A stretch of DNA of 21,970 nt from Tubiluchus corallicola. Taxonomy: Eukaryota > Priapulida > Priapulimorpha > Priapulimorphida > Tubiluchidae. This document shows, in pieces, positions 10,537 through 18,791 of the stretch. The translations under genes and the position numbers were made by a program. Below the pieces are notes generated by a model. That model did no database searches, was not told the DNA's origin, and worked only from the letters and a program-made list of their open reading frames with translations. Each line of letters starts with the position of its first letter. Positions within the stretch are counted from its first letter, which is position 1. The DNA lies in the NCBI GenBank assembly GCA_030141605.1, contig JAQGDQ010001746.1:5001-26970 (forward strand), written 5' to 3'.

Positions 10537-12516
10537 TCACGTGGCCAACAAATAGAAGGCGGTACCGTGATTACCATGATCATGAACTGCAGTGTTAGTT
10601 TCTGACGTCATATGATCAAGCACCTCTTTTAAAGTATGGATGCACATCTCTGTGCCTAAGTTTTCAACAAAACCAAAGTGGTTTGGCGTGGTACTCAAAC
10701 AAGAACTGTAACGATTTAGAAGCAGTATTTCTATAACTTTGCTTCCTACAGATGAAAGAGCGATAGGCCTATAGTTGTTCTTGTCTGTAATATCCCCATT
10801 TTTGTCTTTAACGAGAGGTACTAGTATAGATAACATTAACGAATGAGGCAAGTAACCGTGTGTTACACAGGACGTGAATAGCAGCGCCAACATGATTGGC
10901 AGCAAATGGGATGAATTACGGAAATGTTCTCCTTTAAGTCCGTCTGGACCAGCTGATTTATGTAAGGCAAGCCTATCAATTGCCTCTTGCACTTCAAAAA
11001 CTGTAAATGCATTAATGGGCGTTATACTATGGCTCAGAACATGTTTTATACGCGCATTAAGACCATTGTTGTCAACTGAATTTAACAAATTTTTATAATG
11101 ATTACCCCACATTGCACAAATGTCCTTTTCCCCTTTTGACTCACCAACTTGTGGAGAAAGAGGAAGTTTAGAATTAGTTTCTTTTTTAATAGATGTCCAA
11201 AATTCATAAGGGTTACAATGCATAAGTTTATAAGCCAACTTATCAGCAATAATACGTTTCTCATTGCGTTTGCACTCACGCAAGGCGCGTTTAAACAATG
11301 CTCGAGAACGGCGCATTTCATCAGCTAAGTAACCATTACGTGGCTTACCATCTATACGCCATGCAAGGAAACACTGGCGAGAATATTTATGACTATCTGC
11401 AACGTAGTCGTTCCAACCAGGTATCCTCTTACCCTGACAGTTATTAGACTCATGTTGCTTCCTTGGAATACTGATAGTGGCTGAAACTTTTAGTACGTCA
11501 GTTATGTCTTCATACAGTTTAGTTAGGTTATTTTGGTGTTGTTCGTTTTCACAGTACACATTATTACAAAGTAGAGCGTCGTACGGCATCGCTATACCTA
11601 GTAAAGCAGTATGTGTACAGTGCCGGTAATTGGATAACTGACCTTCATTGGCGTTATCCCAGTCAACATTATATCTCTGCTGCCCAGGTTTAGAGAAGAT
11701 TACATTGTCAGTATTTAGCAAATCATCTACTGTAATAACACTATCATTAATAGGACAGTCCAGCACAAGGTCAACATTGATCTGAGCACCTATAGGCATA
11801 TGATCACAGTTAGTTAAATTGTAATCAACAAATATATTACTAACAATCACATGCATTGTTTCAGTACAAATTATGTAGTCTAACCAAGAGCAAGTTTGAT
11901 GTGCAGCACTCACATATGTAAAGGTATCAGCTGGCAAGCTGAGCACATCAGAAATATTATACTTATTAGCTGAGCACAATGCTTCCAGTTCTCTATAAAA
12001 CTGTCTTGTTATGTGTGAATTAAAATCTCCTACGCAACATACGTAACCAGTGGCTGACATTTCAATGAAAGCATTTAATTTTCCTAAACACAATCTAAAA
12101 TCATCTAGATTGTCATGACATTCATATGGAAAGTAAACATTCACAAACATAATTGGCATCAGTTTATCAGGCAGGTAAGCTGAAAAACCTAAAATATTAA
12201 AGTCATTTTCATGTGTAATAATCTTATATTCACCCGGAAGTGTTTTTCTCCAGAGCACAGCTAAACCACCCTGCGGTCGTCCTTTCAGAAGTCCATCAGA
12301 CAGATCTGTAGGTGAGATCCCTCTTCCATGAAAATCTGGATCAACTGTTGCCAAATAGTCAAGTTCTTGAACTGGAAGCATCGATTCCTGAAGAAACACG
12401 ATGTCACTGCGATTACAGAGTTCTTTTAACACTACTAGTGATTCAGGATTTTTGATCGAGTTACAATTGTAACTCACTATTCTAAGTGGGGATATTTGAG
12501 TGCAGTTTCGCTCCAT
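10537..12516 (-). CDS. LINE ORF2: APE endonuclease and N-terminal reverse transcriptase, 3'-truncated
   Basis: The product nicks target DNA and would reverse-transcribe the element RNA. Residues 10-250 are an AP-endonuclease-like domain: SYNCNS (15-20), FLQES with catalytic Glu44, GDFNSH (163-168), SWLDY (210-214) and CDHMP (237-241). RT finger motifs follow: KSAGPDGLKGEHF (520-532), ILVPLVKDKNGD (564-575) and NNYRPIALSSVGSKVIE (580-596). The frame leaves family-like sequence at about residue 645 and stops at 659, just before RT motif A. The catalytic YxDD palm, thumb and 3' UTR are missing, where relatives run to about 900-1000 residues. The start lies 7 bases beyond the ORF1 stop. There are no internal stops. 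The RT style suggests the CR1/L2/Jockey group; the exact clade is not assigned. It cannot act as an RT. Confidence 0.9.
   Translation of the reverse strand: MERNCTQISPLRIVSYNCNSIKNPESLVVLKELCNRSDIVFLQESMLPVQELDYLATVDPDFHGRGISPTDLSDGLLKGRPQGGLAVLWRKTLPGEYKIITHENDFNILGFSAYLPDKLMPIMFVNVYFPYECHDNLDDFRLCLGKLNAFIEMSATGYVCCVGDFNSHITRQFYRELEALCSANKYNISDVLSLPADTFTYVSAAHQTCSWLDYIICTETMHVIVSNIFVDYNLTNCDHMPIGAQINVDLVLDCPINDSVITVDDLLNTDNVIFSKPGQQRYNVDWDNANEGQLSNYRHCTHTALLGIAMPYDALLCNNVYCENEQHQNNLTKLYEDITDVLKVSATISIPRKQHESNNCQGKRIPGWNDYVADSHKYSRQCFLAWRIDGKPRNGYLADEMRRSRALFKRALRECKRNEKRIIADKLAYKLMHCNPYEFWTSIKKETNSKLPLSPQVGESKGEKDICAMWGNHYKNLLNSVDNNGLNARIKHVLSHSITPINAFTVFEVQEAIDRLALHKSAGPDGLKGEHFRNSSHLLPIMLALLFTSCVTHGYLPHSLMLSILVPLVKDKNGDITDKNNYRPIALSSVGSKVIEILLLNRYSSCLSTTPNHFGFVENLGTEMCIHTLKEVLDHMTSETNTAVHDHGNHGTAFYLLAT
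10603..10610. promoter_or_regulatory. TGACGTCA palindrome within LINE ORF2
   Basis: Fourth perfect TGACGTCA of the window, here inside coding sequence of the LINE close to its breakpoint. Probably incidental. Confidence 0.15.
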
Positions 12517-12523
12517 AAATGGT

Positions 12524-13828
12524 TTACTCGTTATTCGAGCCAGCGTTACTGACTAAAGATTCACGAGACGACCATAACCGGTGAATGACTTGCGAATTAT
12601 TTGATGCAAGTGGTCTAGCGTTCAATGTCACTGAAGATTTAGCATCATTGCCATTGCTCTGGTTTCTCTTATTGGCAGAAGTGTAAAAAGGCTTTACAAG
12701 TACACCTGCAGGCCACACTTCTGGCTTCATAATCTGATCTGATTCCTCGTTGCCGTAGCACGTTATCACAAATGATGCATATGTGTCATACCTAGTTTTC
12801 AGTTTCTCCACCTTAACATTAAAATCAACATTATCTAGAAGCAGTTGCTCGATGTTCTCCTCCGTCGTGCTGGGATGCAAGCGAGTTGCAAAAATTCGTC
12901 TTACGGGCTTACTGGTTTTGATGAGCACATCTTTTCCCGTAGCTATCCCTGTGATAGTGCGTTTAGAAGTACGAAGTTTTGGTGCTTTTTTCCGTTGTTT
13001 AGAGTAGTTCACAACAGTGAATACGTCATCATTTATGCCGCTTGTCTTAATGACACCTCTTTGTACATCTTCCACTGAGTTAGCCTGGCTCGTTTGCCCC
13101 ACAGCTGCTGAATAGCTTTTTCCTTTTGGTCGTTGATGTTGCTGAATTTCATTCCTGTTAGAGTTACCAATGGCTTGTGAATCTGTTTTATGTGCCAGTA
13201 GTTGATTAAGCTCATTTCGCGAGACTGAATTAGACTTGAGTTCTTTCAGATCTTCTTGTACATTCTGTAACAGTTTCATTATAACTGTGATGTCAACAGA
13301 TTTGAGTGACATAGGCGGAACGTTTTGCGAATACGCAGCCACAAATCTAGGCGCTGGTTTAGCATCCGTAATCGGACCATACTGGAGCAACATCAGGATG
13401 TCATTCGATAAAGCCAGTCTTTTGGTAGGGCCGATTCGATTTTTAAGAAAGTCCGGCCTGTCTTCAACGTCATCAGGTATAAGACCCACGAGCATCGTTT
13501 TTGCTTCTTCTAGGTTCTCGATTGAGTAGAAATCATGAATTACGATCTCTAGATCGCTGACTGGAACCCCCGCCTCAAGTTGATTTTGGGCAAAATAGTT
13601 CACCTCGTTATGTATAAGGTAATATTTTTCGTCATCGATTGAATTAGACGATATACTGCTAACTGTATTTTGTGATGGCAAGATATCATCGTAGTTTGAC
13701 TCGTCTGCAAGCCCACCAGGCTTTCTAGCAATAAAGCATTTTCTGCATAAAACCAGTTTCCCAAATTCTGCTCTTGGAACAGGGCCAGGATTCTTCCTCC
13801 TGCACAGCACACAAGAGATCGGTGCCAT
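12524..13828 (-). CDS. LINE ORF1: zinc-finger and RRM-like nucleic-acid-binding protein
   Basis: ORF1 proteins bind element RNA to form the retrotransposition particle. Four cysteines near the N-terminus, C6-x2-C9-x18-C28-x2-C31, form a likely zinc site. Residues about 172-213 are Leu/Lys-rich (MKLLQNVQEDLKELK) and may form a coiled coil. A basic stretch precedes an RRM-like domain at about 309-381, with RRIFATRLHPSTTEENI, KVEKLKTRYDTYASF and PEVWPAGVLVKPF, a pattern seen in ORF1 proteins of CR1/Jockey-group LINEs. The start at 13828 has a good context (ACAATGG) and an in-frame TAA eight codons upstream. At 434 residues it looks full length. ORF2 begins 7 bases after its stop, suggesting reinitiation. 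Confidence 0.88.
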   Translation of the reverse strand: MAPISCVLCRRKNPGPVPRAEFGKLVLCRKCFIARKPGGLADESNYDDILPSQNTVSSISSNSIDDEKYYLIHNEVNYFAQNQLEAGVPVSDLEIVIHDFYSIENLEEAKTMLVGLIPDDVEDRPDFLKNRIGPTKRLALSNDILMLLQYGPITDAKPAPRFVAAYSQNVPPMSLKSVDITVIMKLLQNVQEDLKELKSNSVSRNELNQLLAHKTDSQAIGNSNRNEIQQHQRPKGKSYSAAVGQTSQANSVEDVQRGVIKTSGINDDVFTVVNYSKQRKKAPKLRTSKRTITGIATGKDVLIKTSKPVRRIFATRLHPSTTEENIEQLLLDNVDFNVKVEKLKTRYDTYASFVITCYGNEESDQIMKPEVWPAGVLVKPFYTSANKRNQSNGNDAKSSVTLNARPLASNNSQVIHRLWSSRESLVSNAGSNNE

Positions 13829-13850
13829 TGTAGGTTGACGGGCAACTAAT

Positions 13851-14168
13851 TACCCTTTACCATTACCTGCACTGGCCAGCTCGTTTAGTAATTCAACTTG
13901 TCCTTTTGTTGCATCTATTGTGCTTTAATTACCTGGTCAGCAAGAATGTCTGCACAAGAGCAACTTTCGCCAAAAAAAGTTAATATTGCTCAAACGTTTT
14001 TCACAGATTTCAGGTTTATTAATAGTCAAACATGTTATTTGTTCTTTTAACGGTAATCACCATATTATCACTCACTCACTCATATAGCTTTCACTGATGT
14101 ACCAGTGCTCAGTTCAGTATAAAACGATGAAAACTTGGAGCACTAATATCACGTGTCGTACAAGATTC
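13851..14168. other. possible LINE 5' UTR and flank
   Basis: About 320 bp upstream of ORF1. Some of it may be the LINE 5' untranslated region, but its edge cannot be seen without other copies. A short CACTCACTCACTCAT run lies near 14070. No gene was recognised. Confidence 0.35.
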
Positions 14169-14236
14169 TCTCAAGAGAGAGAGAGAGAGGCAGAGAGAGA
14201 GAGAAAGAAAGAGAGAGAGAAAGAGAGAGAGAGGGG

Positions 14237-14278
<42 letters not shown>

Positions 14279-14398
14279 GGCGGAGTGAGAGGGGGAGAAA
14301 GACAAAGAAAGAGACAGAGAGAGAGAGAGAGAGGCAGAGAGAACGACAGAGAGAGAAAGACAGACAGACAGATAGAGAGAGAAAGACAGAGAGAGAGG
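14169..14398 (+). repeat. (GA)n purine-rich simple repeat
   Basis: About 230 bp of GAGAGA with interspersed AAAG, GGGG and GACA variants and only rare T or C. The strand asymmetry is strong, so triplex (H-DNA) formation is possible. Arg/Glu-rich and Ser/Leu-rich open frames across it are by-products. Confidence 0.95.
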
Positions 14399-14529
14399 TG
14401 TTTCGCTACATAGACGCTGTTTCAGAAATAGCACTGCCTATTCGAAACTAAGAGTGAAATTTCTAGGTCAAAAAATTTTGTTGCTCGCAGCATGTTGAAA
14501 GTCGCCAGCTACAGTTTACTTTCGTTCGT

Positions 14530-14556
14530 CTGTACAACGTGTTTCGGGTTGTACAG
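14530..14556. repeat. perfect 9-bp hairpin
   Basis: CTGTACAAC (14530-14538) and GTTGTACAG (14548-14556) form a perfect stem around GTGTTTCGG. It is not followed by a T-run, and its function is unknown. Confidence 0.6.
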
Positions 14557-14572
14557 GTAATTCAGATCGCCG

Positions 14573-14586
14573 CCGCTAGATGGCGC
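14573..14586 (+). promoter_or_regulatory. CTCF-like core motif
   Basis: CCGCTAGATGGCGC matches the CTCF core consensus CCASYAGRKGGCRS at 13 of 14 positions and contains the AGATGGCGC core typical of invertebrate CTCF sites. Bilaterian animals have CTCF, which binds such sites to organise chromatin. Only the motif match is seen. The same core can also occur by descent from a repeat. Confidence 0.35.
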
Positions 14587-14837
14587 AATGGCTTTTTCCT
14601 CGGTCTATGAAATGTTCTTCTGGTTTGCAAATTATACCGCGTGGCTTCTCTGGGGGGGGGGGGAGTGGGGTAAAACAACAAACAATGGTACGGATTAACC
14701 TGTTAGATGGAAGTAGTACCCATGTATTAGTGAATTAGTCATATCGTCAAATTTTAATGTGGAAATGTCGTGGGTTTTGCCAACTCGTAATCTTGGGGAG
14801 TTGACCTAGATAGGTTTGAGCAGTGAGTTGAAGAAGT

Positions 14838-14885
14838 CATGATCCCTCAACAAGATCCCCCCTCAACAAGATCCCTCAACAAATT
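14838..14885 (+). repeat. short tandem repeat around CCTCAACAAGATCC
   Basis: CCTCAACAAGATCC occurs twice in tandem, followed by a third partial copy (CCTCAACAAA), with the spacer C-run varying in length. It is a small local duplication with no coding content. Confidence 0.65.
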
Positions 14886-15982
14886 TTGCAAATGTCTCAC
14901 AAGCTTATCCATCTGAATGCTGATCAATGTAATGTTTCTAAGCGGCCATTTTGTCCTTCAAGAAAGTTTTTTTTACAACATAATAGATTCGCTATTCAAC
15001 AATCTTTTGATGCAATAATTTTTTGTACCATGAGATGGTTTTGTGTCTATGTTAAGTTACATGTGTATATTACCTCTATGCTATGTTTATTTTAGATAAG
15101 ATTCTACTTGTAAAAGTGTGCTTTAGTTTTTTTAGATAGGTGTATTTTGCTGTAGCTAATATCATTTTTTACTTTACTAATTGTGTTTTTATTCACTCCT
15201 ACTGCACCGTCAATGAATATAAAAAGCTTTAGTACGAAGTGAACGTCAAGCTCTGAACAGAATAAGACCCCCAAGAATGACAAATCAGGTGCCAATAACC
15301 AGTTTGTTCAATTCAACTGAGGTTTATTTGTCTTGTGCAATTGAAAAATTTTTTTTTGATGATTTATGCTAATATGATGGATAAAAGCTAGGTCATAATT
15401 TTTTTTTCATACACCCGTTTGAGCAGTGAGTTCGCACTTAAAACTAAGTTTTTAAAAAATCGTTTTACGTCTTTTGGTTTTAAAAAACCTTGTATCAGCT
15501 TTACATTGTAGCAACGGCACGGATTCTGTGCATTACTTTAGTTGCTTCAGTTATTTATTATTAATAGAGTTCTATTATTCCAGCTTTTTTATAAAAAATT
15601 CTGTAGATTAAATGTTAAAAATCGAAGACGTGATTTAAAAACGTTCATTTATAAGAATGTCATTTTAAATAATCTCAGTCAATGATTTCAATTATAAATG
15701 CTATGGAATTATCCAAAAACTACATTATGCCTGCTGAAGTATAAATATTGTAATTATGATGGTCTTGCATAAGTAGTAGCCTAAGCTGTTTTACATTCCT
15801 CAATAATCTAAGCAATTTGTGTTTTCATACAAAGTTTTTGCTGAATTCTTACATAAATTCTTTGAAAATTGTAATTTCATTTCTAAAGCTGTTAAGTTCT
15901 GGAACTTTGAAAACGGAATAAATTTTGTAATATAACACAATATAATGTAATATAATTGTAATATTTAGCTATAGTAAATACT
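14886..15982. other. AT-rich intergenic stretch, no gene recognised
   Basis: About 1.1 kb of AT-rich DNA with several poly-T runs. Small open frames at 14886-15095 (+) and 15104-15295 (-) have no recognisable domain. No RNA gene or dispersed repeat was identified. Confidence 0.4.
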
Positions 15983-16031
15983 GTTTATTATTATTATTGT
16001 TACTATTATGATTATTACTATTATTATTATG
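15983..16031. repeat. impure (TTA)n microsatellite
   Basis: TTATTATTATTATTG and related interrupted ATT/TTA triplets make a short imperfect array. Confidence 0.8.
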
Positions 16032-16340
16032 TGTTGTATGATGATTATACCCCAAGTACGATGTTCTGTCTGAGTAGTTTTCTCTTTGATCTACTGTAAT
16101 ATATTGCATTGCTTTTGTAATGTATTGTGATTTCACAGTTCCAGCGATTGATGATGATCGTGAACAGGTCAAAGGTTCAGTGTACCAGACAACGCATTTG
16201 AATCACTTAACAATGCCTCACAGCTCATGATGTTGTAACAGCTAGCTAGAACCTTACCTAGTTCATTTTTTCTTGTTCCCCATCAAGATCCCGCTAGTAA
16301 ATCACTCTACGCATATACTAATGTTTAATTAAGTAAAGTC
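16032..16340. other. intergenic stretch upstream of the possible EGF gene
   Basis: About 310 bp with no gene, RNA or repeat recognised. It may be distal upstream sequence of the candidate gene that begins near 16563. Confidence 0.3.
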
Positions 16341-16408
16341 CACGTGAAAGAACTAAATTTACTGAACCGATGCGGCAGTAAGCTTTGCTTTTCCCACATG
16401 TCACGTGA
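16341..16408. promoter_or_regulatory. paired CACGTG E-boxes upstream of the candidate first exon
   Basis: CACGTG at 16341-16346 and TCACGTGA at 16401-16408 are E-box palindromes bound in animals by bHLH-ZIP factors (USF, MITF/TFE, Myc/Max types). They lie about 155-220 bp upstream of the ATG at 16563, a promoter-like distance. No clear TATA box was recognised. Use as a promoter is inference. Confidence 0.3.
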
Positions 16409-16562
16409 CGCTTGTAGTTAAGACATGTTGCTGTGGTGCACTTAACCTTTGACCTACAGCAACTGCAGTGAAACTGTGAAAAGGTTTTTTGTACTGTGCT
16501 AGATCGTCAATAAATTTATTCAGTTCTGCACAATTTCTTGCAGTAAAGCTGCGTCTCGAGAA

Positions 16563-16632
16563 ATGCTGATGGCGACTGAAAGAAGACGAGCTTTGTTTGG
16601 CTTTTTAGTGATTGCTGCAATTACGCGTGTTT
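16563..16632 (+). CDS. candidate signal-peptide first exon of the EGF gene
   Basis: The ATG at 16563 has G at -3. It opens a frame starting MLMATERRRALFGF and continuing into LVIAAITRV: a basic N-region then a hydrophobic core, typical of a secretory signal peptide. A GTAATA at 16633 would serve as a splice donor and leave one base in the exon (phase 1). That is the phase the EGF exon at 17317 needs, so the join would read through into the EGF domain after an intron of about 685 bp. The exon end (TTT) is not a strong donor context. If there is no splice here, the frame runs on through the ACCAAC repeat to a stop near 16720. A chance ORF cannot be excluded. Confidence 0.35.
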
Positions 16633-16649
16633 GTAATACAGGATTACTC

Positions 16650-16697
16650 ACCACCACCACCAACACCAACACCAACACCAACACCAACACCAACACC
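16650..16697 (+). repeat. (ACC)n/(ACCAAC)n microsatellite
   Basis: Four ACC triplets are followed by about six ACCAAC hexamers. It lies 20 bp downstream of the candidate first exon and would be inside its intron under the proposed splicing, or would encode a Thr-Asn run if translated. Confidence 0.9.
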
Positions 16698-17316
16698 AGG
16701 TTTATTTATGTCTATTAATACTTAGGGAGGAACTAATGCTGAATGTTTTTTACACAATTACTCGTTTACATCACCAAATATTAAAATTTCTCAAAGTTCA
16801 TTTTAAAGAGCTTTAAGAATTTTCTGAGATTCTTTTACTCATTACACTCTTACTTCAATACTAGGTGAGTTACACCAGTAACAGTGTAAATAAGTTGGCT
16901 TCTTTAACACAGAATACCGTATATGTGTCATTTATTGTGATTCATGGCAGCTCTTGACTAAATGATAATTCTTATATGTATCTATATTTGAATTTTCGAA
17001 CTTTTTAGATTGCATGTTATGGTAATCTGAAGAGGAGAAGGAGTGTGCTCTCAAAACGTCGTTAGTACAATAAAAAATTCTTCACTACAGTAAATAATGC
17101 TGTGGGATTCTTCGTAAAAAATGGTTTTAGCAATATTTGGAAATCTGTCACTTTTTGCATGTGCATTTTCAGCATATAAAAACACCTGTAACGCTAGTTT
17201 TTATATGTAGCCTTACTACACTAAATTATTTTATTTTATTTGTGTAATATCTGTGTGACAGTATGCGCAACATTCATTGCTCATTTGTTTTCATGTTTTA
17301 TTTTGTATCTATAAAG
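16698..17316. other. probable intron sequence before the EGF exon
   Basis: About 620 bp of AT-rich DNA. The final 40 bases are T-rich and end in ATAAAG, consistent with a polypyrimidine tract and 3' splice site. No other exon was recognised in it. Confidence 0.4.
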
Positions 17317-17430
17317 ATGACTGTACCTGGAACCCTTGTAAAAATGGTGGAATATGTACCGATTTAGATGGGACGCAAGATGGCATGTTTACTTGTACCT
17401 GTAGATCTGGATATACCGGTACACTTTGTG
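17317..17430 (+). CDS. EGF-like domain exon (partial gene)
   Basis: This 114-bp exon encodes one EGF-like module, a small extracellular disulfide-bonded fold used in secreted and membrane proteins for binding. All six cysteines are present with EGF spacing, in DCTWNPCKNGGIC, then FTCTC, then GYTGTLC. The CKNGG turn and the GYTG motif before the last cysteine are typical of the family. There is no D-x-D/N-E calcium-binding start, so it is probably not a cbEGF. Boundaries are an AG acceptor at 17315-17316 after a T-rich tract and a GTAAGA donor at 17431. Both junctions are phase 1, the symmetric class usual for EGF exons. A signal-peptide exon may lie at 16563; no downstream exon was found. Gene identity is unknown. 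Confidence 0.8.
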
Positions 17431-17694
17431 GTAAGACGATAAAATCATACTTTATTCATTTCTATACAGGATCGTTCAGAAAAATGTGGTCTCCAGACAA
17501 ATTGGTAAAACTTCATGTTTATAGAGACATTTGTGAAAGAGGACCGTATCACTGTGTAGCTGGTTTCTCCTCTTTTCAAAAAAGCTGTAAATTTCTTTCA
17601 AAGAACACCACCCTTACCACCACGATCATTTTTGAAGGTTTTTCTCTCGCCATTCCTAGAAGAACACCGCGTACAATAAACATCGTAGCGGCGT
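17431..17694. other. probable intron after the EGF exon
   Basis: The EGF frame stays open into this stretch by chance, but no domain is visible and the GTAAGA donor argues for splicing. A CTATACAG acceptor-like site near 17470 is only 40 bp from the donor, too close for a normal animal intron. Confidence 0.4.
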
Positions 17695-17768
17695 TTGGTG
17701 GGGGTGGTGGTAGTGGGGTGGGGGGTGGTGTTGGTGGTGGGGTGAGGTGGTGGTGGGGTGAGGTGGTG
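17695..17768 (+). repeat. G-rich (GGT)n low-complexity tract
   Basis: A strongly strand-asymmetric run of GGT, GGGGT and GGGGTGAGGT units with five runs of four or more G. It could form G-quadruplex structures on the plus strand or in a transcript read in that direction. If translated it would give a Gly/Val/Trp-rich tail, which is more likely a by-product. Confidence 0.85.
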
Positions 17769-18023
17769 TTTTTGACTGAAAACGTATAGCTGTTTGGAAA
17801 GAAGAGAATCAGCTACAAGATGGAAGGACTTTCTTTCGCAAATGCTCCTACCAAGATGAAGAGCTACGAATTAGTTTAGGAGAAAACTTTTCGGGGCGAA
17901 ATTGTGTTATTGGCTCTGAGCAAAGACGTTTCCTGTTTTAAATTAATTTGTCGTGCCTTTATTTGATGACAATGACTAGGCCATTTGGGTGTAAATAAGA
18001 GAATGGTAATCCTACCTTGTTAG
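17769..18023. other. gene-free stretch, possible intron
   Basis: About 250 bp with no recognised coding, RNA or repeat signal. Confidence 0.3.
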
Positions 18024-18269
18024 ACGCAAGAAGCAAGAGATAAAACACGATACGTTACCTGTAAGGCGTCTTCTATCTTCCGTAAAGCCTATATCATGAT
18101 TCGCGGTATGGTGGTTGCCCTCTGTAAACAGCCTCTTGGAAGAGGTTGCAAATCAATTAAATACAGGATAGGTATAACTGATTCAGATCTGTATGTTTGC
18201 GGTTTGGGCAGTCAAGCCCCAGAACATTTCATTTTTCATTGTGGGTTACATTTGGAACAGCCTCGATAG
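18024..18269 (+). pseudogene. decayed C-terminal RNase H/zinc-knuckle fragment of a LINE
   Basis: An open frame of 81 codons without a start, bounded by TAG on both sides. Its second half, YRIGITDSDLYVCGLGS followed by QAPEHFIFHC, fits the tail of RNase-H-bearing LINE polyproteins (R1/I/Jockey groups), where a basic residue and RIG/ADS-like segment lead to a CxxCG...T-EH-x4-C motif. The first cysteine of the CxxC pair reads Tyr, the change expected from TGT to TAT. The upstream part is only weakly conserved. No RT motifs are found before it, so it is a fragment. It lies 1.6 kb from the 49-bp satellite whose minus strand reads a similar EHLLFRC motif. This rests on motif reading alone. Confidence 0.45.
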
Positions 18270-18781
18270 ATGGTGCTACACTGCATTCTCAACGTGGATC
18301 ATTTGAACTGAACTGATGACATTTTACGTACTTGCACGCTCCAAATTCATTTCTTCTTGAAATTGCACTTCTATGATTATTTTTGATGTGTTATTGTTTA
18401 TAAGCTCATAACTGACATTTCAAAAGTGCTGTTGTGTCCATGATTGTGTCATCTGACACTTTTGTGTTTTGATTAAAACTTGCTTATCAATTCCTGTTAT
18501 AGTACAGCCGCTTTGACACCAAAACCCAAAGAAAACCCCGTTTTCGAAAGCAGAATCACGCCTGCTTTCCTAAAACTAGCGTTGTTTTTCTAAAGACTGT
18601 CATTTTTAAAGAAAGCGGAATTAGAAAAATGAAGGTAGTGGGTTTTATACCAATCATATTTCGACGAAAACGACACTTCCTTACCCAAAAAAACGCGAGT
18701 TTCTCGCAAAAAGACACATCCATTTTGTTCAGTCTAAGTGCGAGAAAAAACGACATCGTTTCGCCCAAAAGGCACGTTTGT
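18270..18781. other. intergenic stretch, no gene recognised
   Basis: About 510 bp. The second half is rich in AAAACG- and AAAAGCG-type oligomers on both strands, with no clear repeat unit. The minus-strand open frame at 18556-18768 has no recognisable domain. Confidence 0.35.
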
Positions 18782-18791
18782 TAGGTAGTGG
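18782..18791. repeat. target-site duplication, SINE 2, tail side
   Basis: TAGGTAGTGG occurs here and at 19215-19224, bracketing the second SINE-like copy. Confidence 0.65.

Larger units (their letters stand above)
10570..13850 (-). mobile_element. non-LTR retrotransposon (LINE), 5' part retained, 3' part lost
   Basis: The element has ORF1 then ORF2, both open and separated by 7 bases. It runs on the minus strand, so its 5' end is at the higher coordinates. The 5' limit is not resolved: nothing marks an obvious UTR edge between 13850 and about 14000. The 3' end is lost near 10570, next to the MITE-like palindrome. Retrotransposition normally removes the 5' end instead, so this break probably came later, by deletion or by insertion of other DNA. 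Confidence 0.85.
14399..14837. other. gene-free stretch with hairpin, CTCF-like site and poly-G run
   Basis: No protein-coding signal was seen. It contains the hairpin at 14530-14556, the CTCF-like motif at 14573-14586 and a 12-base poly-G run (14652-14663). Confidence 0.4.

Noticed and set aside
12783-13529. Plus-strand open frames opposite LINE ORF1
   Set aside because: They are shadows of the minus-strand ORF1, which has recognisable zinc and RRM-like domains.
14097-14434. Arg/Glu-rich and Ser/Leu-rich open frames
   Set aside because: They are by-products of the (GA)n tract.
17431-17789. Extension of the EGF exon frame to a 170-residue protein
   Set aside because: A good GTAAGA donor ends the exon at 17430. 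The following residues show no domain and end in a GGT-repeat translation.
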